A DNA stretch of 64,000 bases from Gracilimonas sp. (GTDB lineage Bacteria > Bacteroidota > Rhodothermia > Balneolales > Balneolaceae): assembly GCA_022450045.1 (NCBI GenBank), contig JAKURD010000015.1:16767-80766 (forward strand), written 5' to 3'. The notes beneath the pieces are model-generated. The model saw nothing but the letters and a program-made list of their open reading frames with translations, was not told where the DNA came from and ran no database searches. Below are positions 35,404 through 44,575 of this stretch, in pieces; the stretch's first letter is position 1; each line of letters starts with the position of its first letter. The translations under genes were made by a program, and so were the position numbers.

Positions 35404-36378
35404 ATGAAAGCCTTTGTAACCGGAGGAACAGGTTTTATTGGAAGTCACTTAGTAGAAGCTATCATCAATTCAACCGATTATGATGAAGTTCGATGTTTGG
35501 TAAGAAGTGAACCAAAATGGCTTTCGGGCTTATCTTTCAAAACCATAGAGGGAGATCTCAACGACCTGAAAGCATTAGGCAAGGGGTTGGAAGGAGCTGA
35601 TGTACTTTTCCATGTAGCCGCAATCGTGAAAGCTCCTTCAAAAAAGGAGTTTACTCAAGCGAATGTGGATGCTACCGAAAACCTCGTTCGTCTTGCTCAG
35701 AAGAAAGGAGTTAAAAATATTGTTATTCTTTCCTCCCTGGCAGCAGCAGGACCAAGTAACGGTTCGCCCAAAAAAGAAGGGCAACCCATGGAGCCTGTGA
35801 GCATGTACGGGAAATCAAAAATGGAGATGGAGGCGAGGGTAAAAACCGCAGCGTCAAAAAATGACAGTATCAAGATCATTCGCCCCCCGGCCGTATATGG
35901 ACCGCGGGAAGACCAGATCTATTCTTTCTTTAAATCCTGTAGCAAAGGTATTTGCCCAATTGTAGGAGATGGGAACAATCCCAGAATATCCATGGTCTAT
36001 GTGAGTGATCTTGTTGACGGAATATTACTGGCTGCCGGTAAAAAGGACACCGGTGTTCATACGTATTTTATTTCCGGTGAAGGTGTATATTCCTGGAATG
36101 AGATCAAGGGAATTACCTCTAAAGTATTGGGGAAAAAATTGATTCCGCTTAAAATAAAACCAAGTATCGTCAAAAAGGTAGCCGGTGTTATTGAAAATGC
36201 TGCATCATTATTCGGAGTATATCCCGTTGTAAACAAGGAAAAAGCTAATGAGCTTATTTTAGAGTGGACTTGTACCTCCGAAAAAGCTGAAAAAGAATTA
36301 AATTACCGTCCGAAAGTGTCTTTGGATGAAGGTATTTCAAGAACAATCCACTGGTATAAAATACATAACTGGTTATAG
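35404..36378 (+). CDS. NAD-dependent epimerase/dehydratase-type SDR, candidate ceramide/3-ketosphinganine reductase (CerR)
   Basis: The extended SDR of 324 residues has the Rossmann GGTGFIGSHLVEAI at the start, DVLFHVAAIVKAPS, NIVILSSLAAAGPS and the catalytic Tyr/Lys in VSMYGKSKMEMEAR. It also has IRPPAVYGPREDQIYSFFKS and a C-terminal LNYRPKVSLDEGI. Bacterial sphingolipid pathways use an SDR of this epimerase-like class (CerR) to reduce the 3-keto group. With spt and the acyltransferase 3-5 kb away the assignment is plausible but not decisive, because this family is broad. A start with AAGGAAA 4 bp upstream is clear. The next gene starts 1 bp after the stop. Confidence 0.7.
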   Translation: MKAFVTGGTGFIGSHLVEAIINSTDYDEVRCLVRSEPKWLSGLSFKTIEGDLNDLKALGKGLEGADVLFHVAAIVKAPSKKEFTQANVDATENLVRLAQKKGVKNIVILSSLAAAGPSNGSPKKEGQPMEPVSMYGKSKMEMEARVKTAASKNDSIKIIRPPAVYGPREDQIYSFFKSCSKGICPIVGDGNNPRISMVYVSDLVDGILLAAGKKDTGVHTYFISGEGVYSWNEIKGITSKVLGKKLIPLKIKPSIVKKVAGVIENAASLFGVYPVVNKEKANELILEWTCTSEKAEKELNYRPKVSLDEGISRTIHWYKIHNWL

Positions 36379-36379
36379 T

Positions 36380-37921
36380 ATGATGAATAGCACTGCTAAG
36401 ATCACGCTCTTTTTAATTTCTTTCCTTCTTTTAGGGTTCAATATTCAGGCTCAGGAAAAAATTGTTCAGGATTACAGCCGTCTCATGGAAATCCCGGAAG
36501 TTGTGGCTATGGAAAGCTCACCCACTCATCTATATATTCTTTCGGATAAAGAAGGCATGGCTGTTTTTCGAGCCTACCCCGATTCACTTCAATGGCTCTA
36601 TACGTCTTCCGGTATGCAGCGCAGGGGAAATAAAATCATGAGTGATATTCGTTTTGCTTATTTATTCGGCGATTCAAACCGCCTGACTGTACTTGAACCT
36701 ACTTCCCCACTCGGTGTCTATTCCTCAACCTATCTTCCGGGCTCCCCTAAAGCCGCAGCCCGAATAGATAACAGATTATATATTGCTTTGGGTGAACGCG
36801 GACTCGGAATGGTTTTACTTGATACTCCTGAGACCATTGACACTAATCCGGTTTTTGTAGCTGAAGGTGAAATTTCGGGGGCATCCGTACTTGATATTCG
36901 TTCCACAGAATTCAGCAACCAGCTTTTCGTACTTACTGATGAGCCTTCTTTACTTATTTTTGATCAGGAAGATTCCGCTTTGTCATTGTCACGTGAGATC
37001 GATATCCGAACTTCACTTTCCCATATTTTTATTGATGAAGAAGAGGTTTGGGGAAGTACTGAAAACGGAGAGATCTATGAAATACGATCAACCGGTATCG
37101 GGAAACGTATTGGCGTCACCAATGAAGAAATTCAAAATATCGTCCGGTGGAATGACCGCATTTTTGCAAGAACAATTTCCGGCCGGGTTTGGGTAACTGA
37201 CAGTGACGGATCTTTAGGCATCTGGAAAAATGACCAGGATGCCGGTAACCACATAGCAAATAGTACCCATAAACTATGGATCTCAGAAAATAACACCATC
37301 TCTACTGCTCTTCTGAGAGTCGATTCTTTGAATTCAGATCAAGTCGCAGCTGCCGATTTTAAGATCAAAGAGATCCCAAATCAGATTATCACTTATCCCA
37401 GCCCCCTGATATTGAGTCTTGAGATGGAAGCAAATTATCCGGCCGATGAAGTTGACTTTTCATACAGATCCAATGTTGGCAATGCAAAGATCAGAAAACA
37501 GGGATTTTTTTGGCAGCCTAACGTAAATCAGGTTGGAAATCATTGGTTCAATATTGTTGCTACTAATGCTGAAGGCGAATCTGACAGTACTCGTTTTGTA
37601 GTGGATGTTCGATCTTTTAATTCACCTCCGCGATTCAGTCCTGTGCGTTCTGCAAGTATTGCAGTGAATGAAGAATATGTGGTTCAATTCTCAGCTACCG
37701 ATCCCGACAGTCCGCATAATTCGTTAGTCAGATACATCGGAGTTGATATGCCTGACGGAGCTTCCATCAATGAGAAAACAGGGAAATTTACCTGGACCCC
37801 TACGGAACGGCAGGTTGGAGAAACAACTTTTAAGATCATTGCAACCGACAGGCTTGGTGCCGCGTCCTCTATTGATGTCACCCTTAAAGTTCTGGACATC
37901 GTACGCGATAGTGAAGAGTAA
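36380..37921 (+). CDS. Secreted protein with propeller-like region and cadherin/Ig-like C-terminal repeats
   Basis: I use the ATG at 36380, directly after the SDR stop. It gives the signal peptide MMNSTAKITLFLISFLLLGF with an IQAQ cleavage site. An upstream frame only overlaps the SDR gene. Residues about 30-330 look like repeated beta blades (SPTHLYILSDKEGMAVFRA, IDNRLYIALGERGLGMVLLD, WNDRIFARTISGRVWVTD). The last 170 residues hold two dystroglycan/cadherin-like or He_PIG-type units, the second ending INEKTGKFTWTPTERQVGE TTFKIIATDRLGA. It is probably a periplasmic or surface protein. The function is unknown. Confidence 0.7.
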   Translation: MMNSTAKITLFLISFLLLGFNIQAQEKIVQDYSRLMEIPEVVAMESSPTHLYILSDKEGMAVFRAYPDSLQWLYTSSGMQRRGNKIMSDIRFAYLFGDSNRLTVLEPTSPLGVYSSTYLPGSPKAAARIDNRLYIALGERGLGMVLLDTPETIDTNPVFVAEGEISGASVLDIRSTEFSNQLFVLTDEPSLLIFDQEDSALSLSREIDIRTSLSHIFIDEEEVWGSTENGEIYEIRSTGIGKRIGVTNEEIQNIVRWNDRIFARTISGRVWVTDSDGSLGIWKNDQDAGNHIANSTHKLWISENNTISTALLRVDSLNSDQVAAADFKIKEIPNQIITYPSPLILSLEMEANYPADEVDFSYRSNVGNAKIRKQGFFWQPNVNQVGNHWFNIVATNAEGESDSTRFVVDVRSFNSPPRFSPVRSASIAVNEEYVVQFSATDPDSPHNSLVRYIGVDMPDGASINEKTGKFTWTPTERQVGETTFKIIATDRLGAASSIDVTLKVLDIVRDSEE

Positions 37922-37949
37922 TTTCCATTCAAAATCATAACAACGCATC

Positions 37950-39020
37950 TTGCAAAATTCTGATTTTTCTTTTCATCTGTTAAAATGGTATCAAGATCAT
38001 AAAAGACAAATGCCCTGGCGGGGTGAACCCGACCCGTACAAGATCTGGATCTCAGAGATCATGCTTCAGCAAACACGGGTTGATCAAGCAACTCCTTATT
38101 TCAGAAATTTTATTTCTCTTTTTCCTACTGTTTATGATCTGGCCAATGCTGATCAACAGGAGGTATTGAAAGCTTGGGAAGGCCTCGGGTATTACAGCAG
38201 AGCACGCAATTTACACGCAGCTGCTAAGATGGTAGTTCAGGAATATGATGAAAAACTGCCGGAATCCTACGATGAGATCATTAAACTGAAAGGCGTGGGG
38301 CCTTACACAGCCGCTGCTGTAACCAGTATCGCCTTCAACAAACCCAATGCAGTTGTTGACGGAAATGTAATACGTGTACTTACCCGCTATTTTGGCATTG
38401 AGGACGACACCCGAAGCACCAAAACCCTCAACAAAGTTCAGGAATTTGCCAGTACACTTATTGACGAACATCAGCCCGGCGATTTTAATCAGGCATTGAT
38501 GGAGCTTGGTTCTGAAGTATGCACACCAGCAAATCCTGATTGTACAAATTGTCCTGTTCAGGGCGGATGTATAGCTTCTAAAATAGCGAAAACAGATGTT
38601 ATTCCGTATAAATCACCCGCCAAGAAAAAACCTCACCATACCATCGGGGTTGGAATCATAGAACGCAAAGACGGAAAGTTGTTAATTGCCCTGAGGCCGG
38701 AAAATGCCATGTTGGGCGGACTTTGGGAATTCCCAGGTGGAAAACAGAAAGAAGATGAGCCTATTCAAAAAACGGTGGAGCGTGAGCTCAAAGAAGAACT
38801 CGGAGTTGAGGTAAAAGCTTACAAAGAACTGATGAGTTTAAAACATACCTATTCTCACTTTTCTATTACTATGCACGCATGGTTTTGTACGCTTATAACG
38901 GGAACGCCGAAGCCTAAAGAAAGTCAGGAAGTCCGGTGGGTAACACGGGAAGAACTGGAGCAATATCCCTTCCCAAGAGCCAACAAAGTGCTTACTGAAA
39001 AGCTTATAAAAGAATCCTGA
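37950..39020 (+). CDS. mutY: A/G-specific adenine glycosylase MutY
   Basis: MutY removes adenine opposite 8-oxoguanine. The 356 residues start RQMPWRGEPDPYKIWISEIM LQQTRV (catalytic Glu in SEIMLQQT). The helix-hairpin-helix LKGVGPYTAAAVTSIAFNKP is followed by VVDGNVIRVLTR with the catalytic Asp, the 4Fe-4S loop CTPANPDCTNCPVQGGC (C-x6-C-x2-C-x5-C), and a C-terminal NUDIX-like domain (WEFPGGKQKEDEP, RELKEELGV) that reads 8-oxoG. No ATG is available, so the start is a TTG at 37950 without a clear ribosome-binding site. It converges on a methyltransferase gene; the two stop codons share the palindrome TGATCA. Confidence 0.94.
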   Translation: MQNSDFSFHLLKWYQDHKRQMPWRGEPDPYKIWISEIMLQQTRVDQATPYFRNFISLFPTVYDLANADQQEVLKAWEGLGYYSRARNLHAAAKMVVQEYDEKLPESYDEIIKLKGVGPYTAAAVTSIAFNKPNAVVDGNVIRVLTRYFGIEDDTRSTKTLNKVQEFASTLIDEHQPGDFNQALMELGSEVCTPANPDCTNCPVQGGCIASKIAKTDVIPYKSPAKKKPHHTIGVGIIERKDGKLLIALRPENAMLGGLWEFPGGKQKEDEPIQKTVERELKEELGVEVKAYKELMSLKHTYSHFSITMHAWFCTLITGTPKPKESQEVRWVTREELEQYPFPRANKVLTEKLIKES

Positions 39021-39632
39021 TCATTTTATAGCAACTCCACATACGTGTGGGATGATCGGCACAAATACCGTTCTGCTCTCAAATTCTTGCATTTCAACTT
39101 TGCTAAAATGTGCATTCTGTATCACTTTTCCGGTGTCTCGGCTAACATGGCAGCCGTCAAAAACCCACTTCCAGGGCCTTTCTACTATATGTTGAACTTT
39201 GCAGATCCAGGTGTCTCTCTCGGCTTTCACATGTTCCAGGAAAGCAAATTTTCCCTCTTCTTTCAGCACTCTTCTGATCTCGGAAATCACTTTTACCGGG
39301 TTTTCTGCTGAACATAAAACCAGGCTTCCAAATACCATGTCCACCGATTCCTCTTTTAGATTCATAGTCCCGGCTCCGTAATTATGGATCTCCACCTCTA
39401 TTCCATAATACCTTGCTCTTCTGTTAAGCAACTCATTGAATGATCTCTTTGGCTCTATCACAATTACTTTTGTGCCCGGCCTTAGATATCTGAAATTGGC
39501 ACCGTAACCCGCCCCAATTTCAACCACAGTATCAGGATGGTCTTTTAGCAACTTTCGCTTTCGGTCACCGTATCGGGCGTGCATATATCTATCTACCAAT
39601 AAAAAGAACCATTCGTTGATTTTTTGAATCAA
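39021..39632 (-). CDS. Class I SAM-dependent methyltransferase (METTL7/UbiE-like)
   Basis: The 203-residue protein has motif I VVEIGAGYGANFRYL, the acidic end of strand 2 IVIEPKRS, motif IV DMVFGSLVLCSAENP, then EIRRVLKEEGKFAFLEHV and HIVERPWKWVFDGCHVSRDT. The last pattern resembles the METTL7-type thiol/lipid methyltransferases. The start is a TTG at 39632; an in-frame ATG 16 codons in (MHARYGDRK) is a possible alternative. The substrate is unknown. The 3' end abuts mutY with no spacer. Confidence 0.8.
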   Translation of the reverse strand: MIQKINEWFFLLVDRYMHARYGDRKRKLLKDHPDTVVEIGAGYGANFRYLRPGTKVIVIEPKRSFNELLNRRARYYGIEVEIHNYGAGTMNLKEESVDMVFGSLVLCSAENPVKVISEIRRVLKEEGKFAFLEHVKAERDTWICKVQHIVERPWKWVFDGCHVSRDTGKVIQNAHFSKVEMQEFESRTVFVPIIPHVCGVAIK

Positions 39633-39736
39633 TTTGTCTGAGTTTTGTTTGTATGTTTGAGCACTTACCGGATAACCCCTTCATGTTATTGTCGATTACG
39701 TAAAAACTCTAATCTCAACAAACTTAGCTTATTTCA

Positions 39737-40585
39737 TTGACCCGTAAAAGAAAAAGGTATAAAACCATTTCTAAGAAAAAACTTCTGAAACTGAAATCCT
39801 TTCTGGATGATCTGGTAGTTAACATCGAACAGCCTGATTACATCAATGATGACCCGGTACAATTCATGCATGCTTTTGAGGATAAAAATGATAAAGAGTT
39901 AGCAGGCTTTTTTGCCGCAACCATGGCCTGGGGCAGGCGGGATATCGTAAATGCGAAAGTTGAAGATCTGCTTCAGCGTATGGATTATAAGCCATATGAG
40001 TTTATTCAGAATTATTCTGATAGTGATGCCCACGTTTTTGAAGGGTTTAAACACCGGACTTTTAAACCCATAGACGTGCACTGGCTGACAAAAACACTTC
40101 AATCTATCTTGTTGAAATTTCGAACCTTTGAAAGATTTTGGGATTTTTGTGCCGAACAAGCTAAAGTTCAAAAAAGGGAATTGATCGCAGTCTTTCACGA
40201 TCAATTCTTTACTCTACATCCCGAGATACCACAGCGAGTACGGAAACATGTTTCCAATCCCGAAAAGAACAGCTCCGCTAAGCGCTTATATATGTATTTG
40301 AGGTGGGTCATTCGAAAGAACAGCCCTGTCGATCCGGGTACTATGAGTTTTATAAGTCCTTCTGAATTAAAAATTCCTTTAGATGTTCATGTAGCCCGCC
40401 AAGCACGTAAGCTGGGGCTTCTGTCTCGAAAACAAAATGATTGGAAAGCGGTACTTGAACTAACGAAGAAAATGAAAATTCTGGATCCTGAAGATCCTGC
40501 AAAATATGACTATGCCCTTTTTGGCATTGGTGTATTAAGATCAGGCATACCTGATGAGCTGATAATAAATAAGCGGGTTGAGTAA
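39737..40585 (+). CDS. TIGR02757-family protein
   Basis: The 282-residue protein has KSFLDDLVVNIEQPDYINDD P at the start, FFAATMAWGRRDIVNAKVEDLL, a KNSSAKRLYMYLRWVIRKNS PVD segment and SELKIPLDVHVARQARKLGL L, and ends KYDYALFGIGV. These match the TIGR02757/DUF2400 family frequent in Bacteroidota, which looks like a helix-hairpin-helix DNA-glycosylase relative without its catalytic or Fe-S motifs. The start is a TTG at 39737 since no ATG fits. Activity unproven. It precedes rpsU by 99 bp on the same strand. Confidence 0.85.
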   Translation: MTRKRKRYKTISKKKLLKLKSFLDDLVVNIEQPDYINDDPVQFMHAFEDKNDKELAGFFAATMAWGRRDIVNAKVEDLLQRMDYKPYEFIQNYSDSDAHVFEGFKHRTFKPIDVHWLTKTLQSILLKFRTFERFWDFCAEQAKVQKRELIAVFHDQFFTLHPEIPQRVRKHVSNPEKNSSAKRLYMYLRWVIRKNSPVDPGTMSFISPSELKIPLDVHVARQARKLGLLSRKQNDWKAVLELTKKMKILDPEDPAKYDYALFGIGVLRSGIPDELIINKRVE

Positions 40586-40684
40586 CAATTTCAATATTCT
40601 GCTTATTTTAAAACAGCGAAAGAGTTTGTATATTAGGCATTCCCGATTATGGGGCAAAAATTAAAAGAAAGGATGTGATACTTC

Positions 40685-40879
40685 ATGTTAGGAGTCGAAG
40701 TAAAAGACAACGAAAGTGTTGATCGCGCAATAAATCGCTTTAAGAAACTGGTATCCCGGTCACGTGTTCTCAACGAATACAAAGATCGACAGCAGTACAC
40801 GAAGCCTTCATTTGAGCGACGTGAAGCTTTGAAAAAAGCCAAGCGAGAACAGAGACGTCGCAATCGCGACAACTTCTAA
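40685..40879 (+). CDS. rpsU: 30S ribosomal protein S21
   Basis: The 64-residue basic protein has the S21 pattern: VEVKDNESVDRAINRFKKLV, then RREALKKAKREQRRRNRDNF at the C terminus. S21 binds near the anti-Shine-Dalgarno end of 16S rRNA and helps initiation. The ribosome-binding site (GAAAGGA, about 15 bp upstream) is further from the ATG than usual. A terminator hairpin follows within 50 bp and lies partly inside radA. Confidence 0.95.
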   Translation: MLGVEVKDNESVDRAINRFKKLVSRSRVLNEYKDRQQYTKPSFERREALKKAKREQRRRNRDNF

Positions 40880-40898
40880 GCGAAGTGTAACGAATTCG

Positions 40899-40927
40899 AG
40901 CCCTCCGGTTTTACCTGAGGGCTTTTT
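40899..40927 (+). terminator. Intrinsic terminator of rpsU, overlapping the 3' end of radA
   Basis: AGCCCTCCGG (40899-40908) pairs with CCTGAGGGCT (40914-40923), with one mismatch, followed by TTTTTT. The right arm and T-run are also the last codons of minus-strand radA (IKKALR and stop), so one sequence serves both. Confidence 0.8.
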
Positions 40928-42248
40928 TTATGGCCTCATGTAAATACCTGATCCCATTCTTTTGTTTGGAGCCGGGCATTACCAGGTCTTTATAGCCTAA
41001 TTTTTTTGCCTCTTTTTCACGCTGTTCCAAATGAGGAACCGTCCGTATTTCTCCTCCAAGCCCAACCTCTCCAATAAATGCCATGTGTGAAGCGATAGGC
41101 TCATCCATTAAACTTGATACGAGTGCACAGCAAACTCCCAGGTCCCCGGCGGGATCATTTAGCTTAAATCCACCCGCAATATTCAGGTAAACATCATGAT
41201 TGGAAAAATTCTTACCTACTCTTTTTTCCAACACTGCCAACAGCAGTGCCAGCCTGTTTCTGTCAAAACCGTTAGCGGTTCGCTGTGGCGATCCATAAGA
41301 TGAGGGGGTTACAAGCGCCTGCACCTCTATCAAAAGCGGGCGTGTTCCTTCCATCGTGCATACAACGGCATTCCCGCTTATTCCTGTAGTTTTATCTGAA
41401 ATAAAAAGTTCAGAAGGATTGGAAACCTCGATCAACCCATCCGATTTCATTTCAAATACTCCAACCTCCTGGGCCGCTCCAAATCGATTTTTGAGACTCC
41501 TAAGTAAACGATAAGTGTACTGCTTGTCTCCTTCAAACTGAAGAACTGTATCTACCATGTGCTCTAAAACTCGCGGTCCGGCGATATCTCCTTCCTTGGT
41601 CACATGCCCGATCACAAGTGTGGTAATATTTTTTTTCTTTGCAAGTTGCTGAAATAATGCCGCGCATTCTTTTACCTGCTGAATACTTCCCGGCATACTC
41701 GAGAGCTCTGTCCTGTACACGGTTTGAATGGAATCTACAATGAGCAGGTCGGGCTGCATTTTCTGAGCTTCAGCAATGATGTTATCCACCTGGGTTTCAT
41801 TGTATATCAACAATTTGTTCGATTCTACGCCAAGCCTGGCTGCGCGTTGTTTGATCTGTCCGGCCGATTCTTCCCCGGCACAATACAGTATGGTTAATTC
41901 AGGATTTGCCTTAGCTATTTGCAGCGTAAGGGTGCTTTTTCCAACTCCGGGCTCTCCTCCTATCAAAACATAAGAACCCGGTAAAAACCCTCCACCTAAT
42001 ACCCGGTCAAGTTCCGAGATATTACTTCTAAATCTTGATTTCTCTGAAGTTTCTACATCCTCGAGTTTCTGAGGTGCTGCCGTTGATTCCAATCCCTCTA
42101 CTTTCGCTTTATGGGATGATGAGGATTTTTTAGAGACCGTTTTTTCAGAAAAAGTATTCCACTCTCCACATGAAGGACAGGATCCATTCCATTTTGGTGA
42201 AACATATCCGCAATTAGAACACTCAAATTGAGTTTTCACTTTTGCCAT
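40911..42248 (-). CDS. radA: DNA repair protein RadA/Sms
   Basis: RadA is a RecA-related ATPase that drives branch migration in recombination. The 445 residues have a four-cysteine zinc finger (CSNCGYVSPKWNGSCPSCGEW, first 30 residues), Walker A GGEPGVGKSTL, Walker B LLIVDSIQTV, the RadA-specific LKNRFGAAQEVG and a Lon-like C-terminal domain (FIGEVGLGGEIRTVPHLEQR). The zinc finger is intact, unlike in AccD and L31. It is coupled to the upstream membrane-protein gene with a 1 bp gap. Confidence 0.96.
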   Translation of the reverse strand: MAKVKTQFECSNCGYVSPKWNGSCPSCGEWNTFSEKTVSKKSSSSHKAKVEGLESTAAPQKLEDVETSEKSRFRSNISELDRVLGGGFLPGSYVLIGGEPGVGKSTLTLQIAKANPELTILYCAGEESAGQIKQRAARLGVESNKLLIYNETQVDNIIAEAQKMQPDLLIVDSIQTVYRTELSSMPGSIQQVKECAALFQQLAKKKNITTLVIGHVTKEGDIAGPRVLEHMVDTVLQFEGDKQYTYRLLRSLKNRFGAAQEVGVFEMKSDGLIEVSNPSELFISDKTTGISGNAVVCTMEGTRPLLIEVQALVTPSSYGSPQRTANGFDRNRLALLLAVLEKRVGKNFSNHDVYLNIAGGFKLNDPAGDLGVCCALVSSLMDEPIASHMAFIGEVGLGGEIRTVPHLEQREKEAKKLGYKDLVMPGSKQKNGIRYLHEAIKKALR

Positions 42249-42249
42249 A

Positions 42250-43293
42250 TCAATCCTGCTGGGTTACTTCTACAACTTTCTGATTGATGTACCAGGTAGT
42301 GGCCATAATTCCCAATCCCACACTGATGTAATAACTGATGATCCTCCATAAAAATACGGCAAGGCCGATAAATCCTTCACGGGAAATTAGCGGGCCTTGA
42401 AATAATACAAACAACCCTTCCACACCACCGCTTCCACCCGGAGTAGGCACAACCAGAAAAGCGAGGTTCATGGCAAGGCTTCGTAATACGGATAACACTT
42501 CCGGTGCAGGAAGTAAACTGAGTACTACGATCGTAGGTAAAGCGATTCTCATAATCCATGACATTGTCGATAGAAAAAAAGCTTTCATTAGAAAGCTGAA
42601 TGGTTTTTTCCTCAGTTGATGTGCATATTGCTCGAGGTTTTCAGCTTCAATTTCGATCTTATCACTCATTTTTCTGAGCACAGGAAGTTTGAATACTACT
42701 TTAACTACTTTTTTTATGGCAGCCGGATTTCTAAGAACACCATAAGCAAGAACACTGGCATAACTGAGAAGTCCCACATAGAGCAACCCCATCGAAACAT
42801 CTCCTACCAAGCCAACTTCAGCCGGCACCACTTCATAAAATATTCCGGCAAACAAAAGAATTGGAATGGCCATGGCAAACCAAAGCTGATCAAGTAACAC
42901 TCCATATAATATAATAGCTCCAGCGTCTCCTAATTTAAGACCTTCCTTGGTCATGGCATAAGTTGCCATAGGAGCTCCGCCAATAGTAGATGGGGTTACA
43001 GCGGAAGTGAAATCCCAAGCCAATACAACTCGGACTGAAGCGAACCAGTTCAGCTTCTTCTCCGATAGAAACCGGATCTTGGCAGCTGCAAACCAAACTC
43101 TTAGTAATGAAACCACTATGGCAATCACCAGTCCCGGTAGCCTTTTAGGTGCAAGGTGCTCCAATACGCCCGGCGTGTAGGTCCAGTAGATCACTCCTGC
43201 CATAGTCGCTAAACTCAAGGTAATAGAGATGATCAAGTATTTCCTGGATAGCAGGGATTGTGGCTGCTTAATATGTTTTGTTTCGCTACTCAA
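42250..43293 (-). CDS. Lysylphosphatidylglycerol synthase TM-region/UPF0104-family membrane protein
   Basis: The 347-residue protein has about eight membrane helices. It includes IAIVVSLLRVWFAAAKIRFL, AWDFTSAVTPSTIGGAPMATYAM, KEGLKLGDAGAIILYGVLLD Q and VVPTPGGSGGVEGLFVLF, the hallmark loops of the flippase-like domain also found N-terminal in MprF. No aminoacyl-transfer domain is present, so it is a stand-alone flippase-like protein of unknown lipid substrate. The start is TTG at 43293 with AGGA 7 bp upstream. It is the first gene of a unit with radA. Confidence 0.88.
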   Translation of the reverse strand: MSSETKHIKQPQSLLSRKYLIISITLSLATMAGVIYWTYTPGVLEHLAPKRLPGLVIAIVVSLLRVWFAAAKIRFLSEKKLNWFASVRVVLAWDFTSAVTPSTIGGAPMATYAMTKEGLKLGDAGAIILYGVLLDQLWFAMAIPILLFAGIFYEVVPAEVGLVGDVSMGLLYVGLLSYASVLAYGVLRNPAAIKKVVKVVFKLPVLRKMSDKIEIEAENLEQYAHQLRKKPFSFLMKAFFLSTMSWIMRIALPTIVVLSLLPAPEVLSVLRSLAMNLAFLVVPTPGGSGGVEGLFVLFQGPLISREGFIGLAVFLWRIISYYISVGLGIMATTWYINQKVVEVTQQD

Positions 43294-43327
43294 ATAATAT
43301 CCTGAATCAGAATGGCTTAGATAAAAA

Positions 43328-43357
43328 AAGCCTTACAGGCCATTTCCTGCAAGGCTT
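43328..43357 (-). terminator. Intrinsic terminator of the aldolase gene
   Basis: AAGCCTTACAGG pairs with CCTGCAAGGCTT (one bulge) around CCATTT. On the minus strand it is followed by a T7 run. It lies 18 bp past the aldolase stop. Confidence 0.85.
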
Positions 43358-43374
43358 AATGTGTTTTCTGCTCG

Positions 43375-44451
43375 TTATGCAAGTGTGATCTTATCATTGA
43401 GGTAAACGTCCTGAATCATATTCAGAAGTTTAACCCCTTCCTTAAGTGGTCTTTGAAATGCTTTCCGCCCACTTATAAGCCCCATTCCACCGGCACGCTT
43501 GTTGATGATAGCTGTTTTAACCGCATCGGCAAAATCATTGGTACCGGAAGCACCACCTGAGTTGATCAAACCGGCGCGTCCCATAAAACAATTAGCAACC
43601 TGATATCGAGTCAGGTCAATCGGATGATCTGAACTAAGTTCAGAATAAATTCGCTCATCCAGTTTTCCGTAACTTGAATCACCGGAATTCAATGCTTTAT
43701 AACCGCCGTTATTTGTGGGCTGCTTCTGCTTGATGATGTCTGCACCAAGAGTAGTACCAATATGATTCGCTTGTCCGGTAAGGTCAGCTGAAGCATGATA
43801 ATCAACACCATCAACTTTAAATGCACTGTTTCGTGTATAACACCAAAGGATAGTTGCCATACCAAGTTCGTGAGCATAAGCAAAAGCTTGGGCTACTTCC
43901 TGAATTTGTCGGTTAGATTCTTCAGAGCCGAAATAGATAGTGGCCCCGACAGCGGCAGCTCCCATATCATAAGCCTGATCGATGGTGCCAAACATGATCT
44001 GATCATAATTGTTCGGATAAGTCAACAACTCATTGTGATTGATCTTTACTATGAAAGGAATTTTGTGAGCATATTTTCTGGATACAGAAGCAAGTGCACC
44101 AAATGTAGAGGCAACGGCATTACAGCCAGCTTCCATCGCTAACTTCACAATGTTCTCTGGATCAAAATAATCCGGATTTTTTGCAAAAGAGGCTCCGGCT
44201 GAATGTTCAATTCCCTGGTCAACAGGCAGTATTGACAGATACCCGGTTCCACCTAAACGCCCGTTATTTAATAATCTTTGAAGATTTTGAAGCACCCGGT
44301 TATTGCGATCAGAATGATACCAAACGTCATCTACATAACTTTTGCCCGGCTTAATCAGCCGATCTTTATTGATTGTTTTACATTTATGATCAAGAAGATC
44401 CGAAGCTTCATCCCCCAGAAGTTCTTCGATACTGTTTATTCCAAGTGACAT
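43375..44451 (-). CDS. fbaB: Class I fructose-bisphosphate aldolase (DhnA/FbaB type)
   Basis: The Schiff-base aldolase splits fructose 1,6-bisphosphate in glycolysis or gluconeogenesis. The 358 residues show [76 protein letters not shown] and an [16 protein letters not shown] phosphate-binding loop. This is the prokaryotic class I family, not the zinc-dependent class II. It has its own terminator and stands alone. Pgk, pyruvate kinase and a phosphohexomutase are elsewhere in the window, so glycolytic genes are scattered. Confidence 0.92.
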   Translation of the reverse strand: MSLGINSIEELLGDEASDLLDHKCKTINKDRLIKPGKSYVDDVWYHSDRNNRVLQNLQRLLNNGRLGGTGYLSILPVDQGIEHSAGASFAKNPDYFDPENIVKLAMEAGCNAVASTFGALASVSRKYAHKIPFIVKINHNELLTYPNNYDQIMFGTIDQAYDMGAAAVGATIYFGSEESNRQIQEVAQAFAYAHELGMATILWCYTRNSAFKVDGVDYHASADLTGQANHIGTTLGADIIKQKQPTNNGGYKALNSGDSSYGKLDERIYSELSSDHPIDLTRYQVANCFMGRAGLINSGGASGTNDFADAVKTAIINKRAGGMGLISGRKAFQRPLKEGVKLLNMIQDVYLNDKITLA

Positions 44452-44575
44452 AATTAATTTTTCCCTTTTTAAATTTGTTTTTATGAGTGAGTAAGTGGGC
44501 AGAAAATATAAGCCTAAATGAGGGAAATGGCTAAAGAGAAGTTTTAGGAAAAATGAGAAAAGAATAATTCGTTAC

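Noticed and set aside
36326-36379. Upstream start of the propeller/cadherin-like protein
   Set aside because: It overlaps the SDR gene and would hide the signal peptide that begins at 36380.
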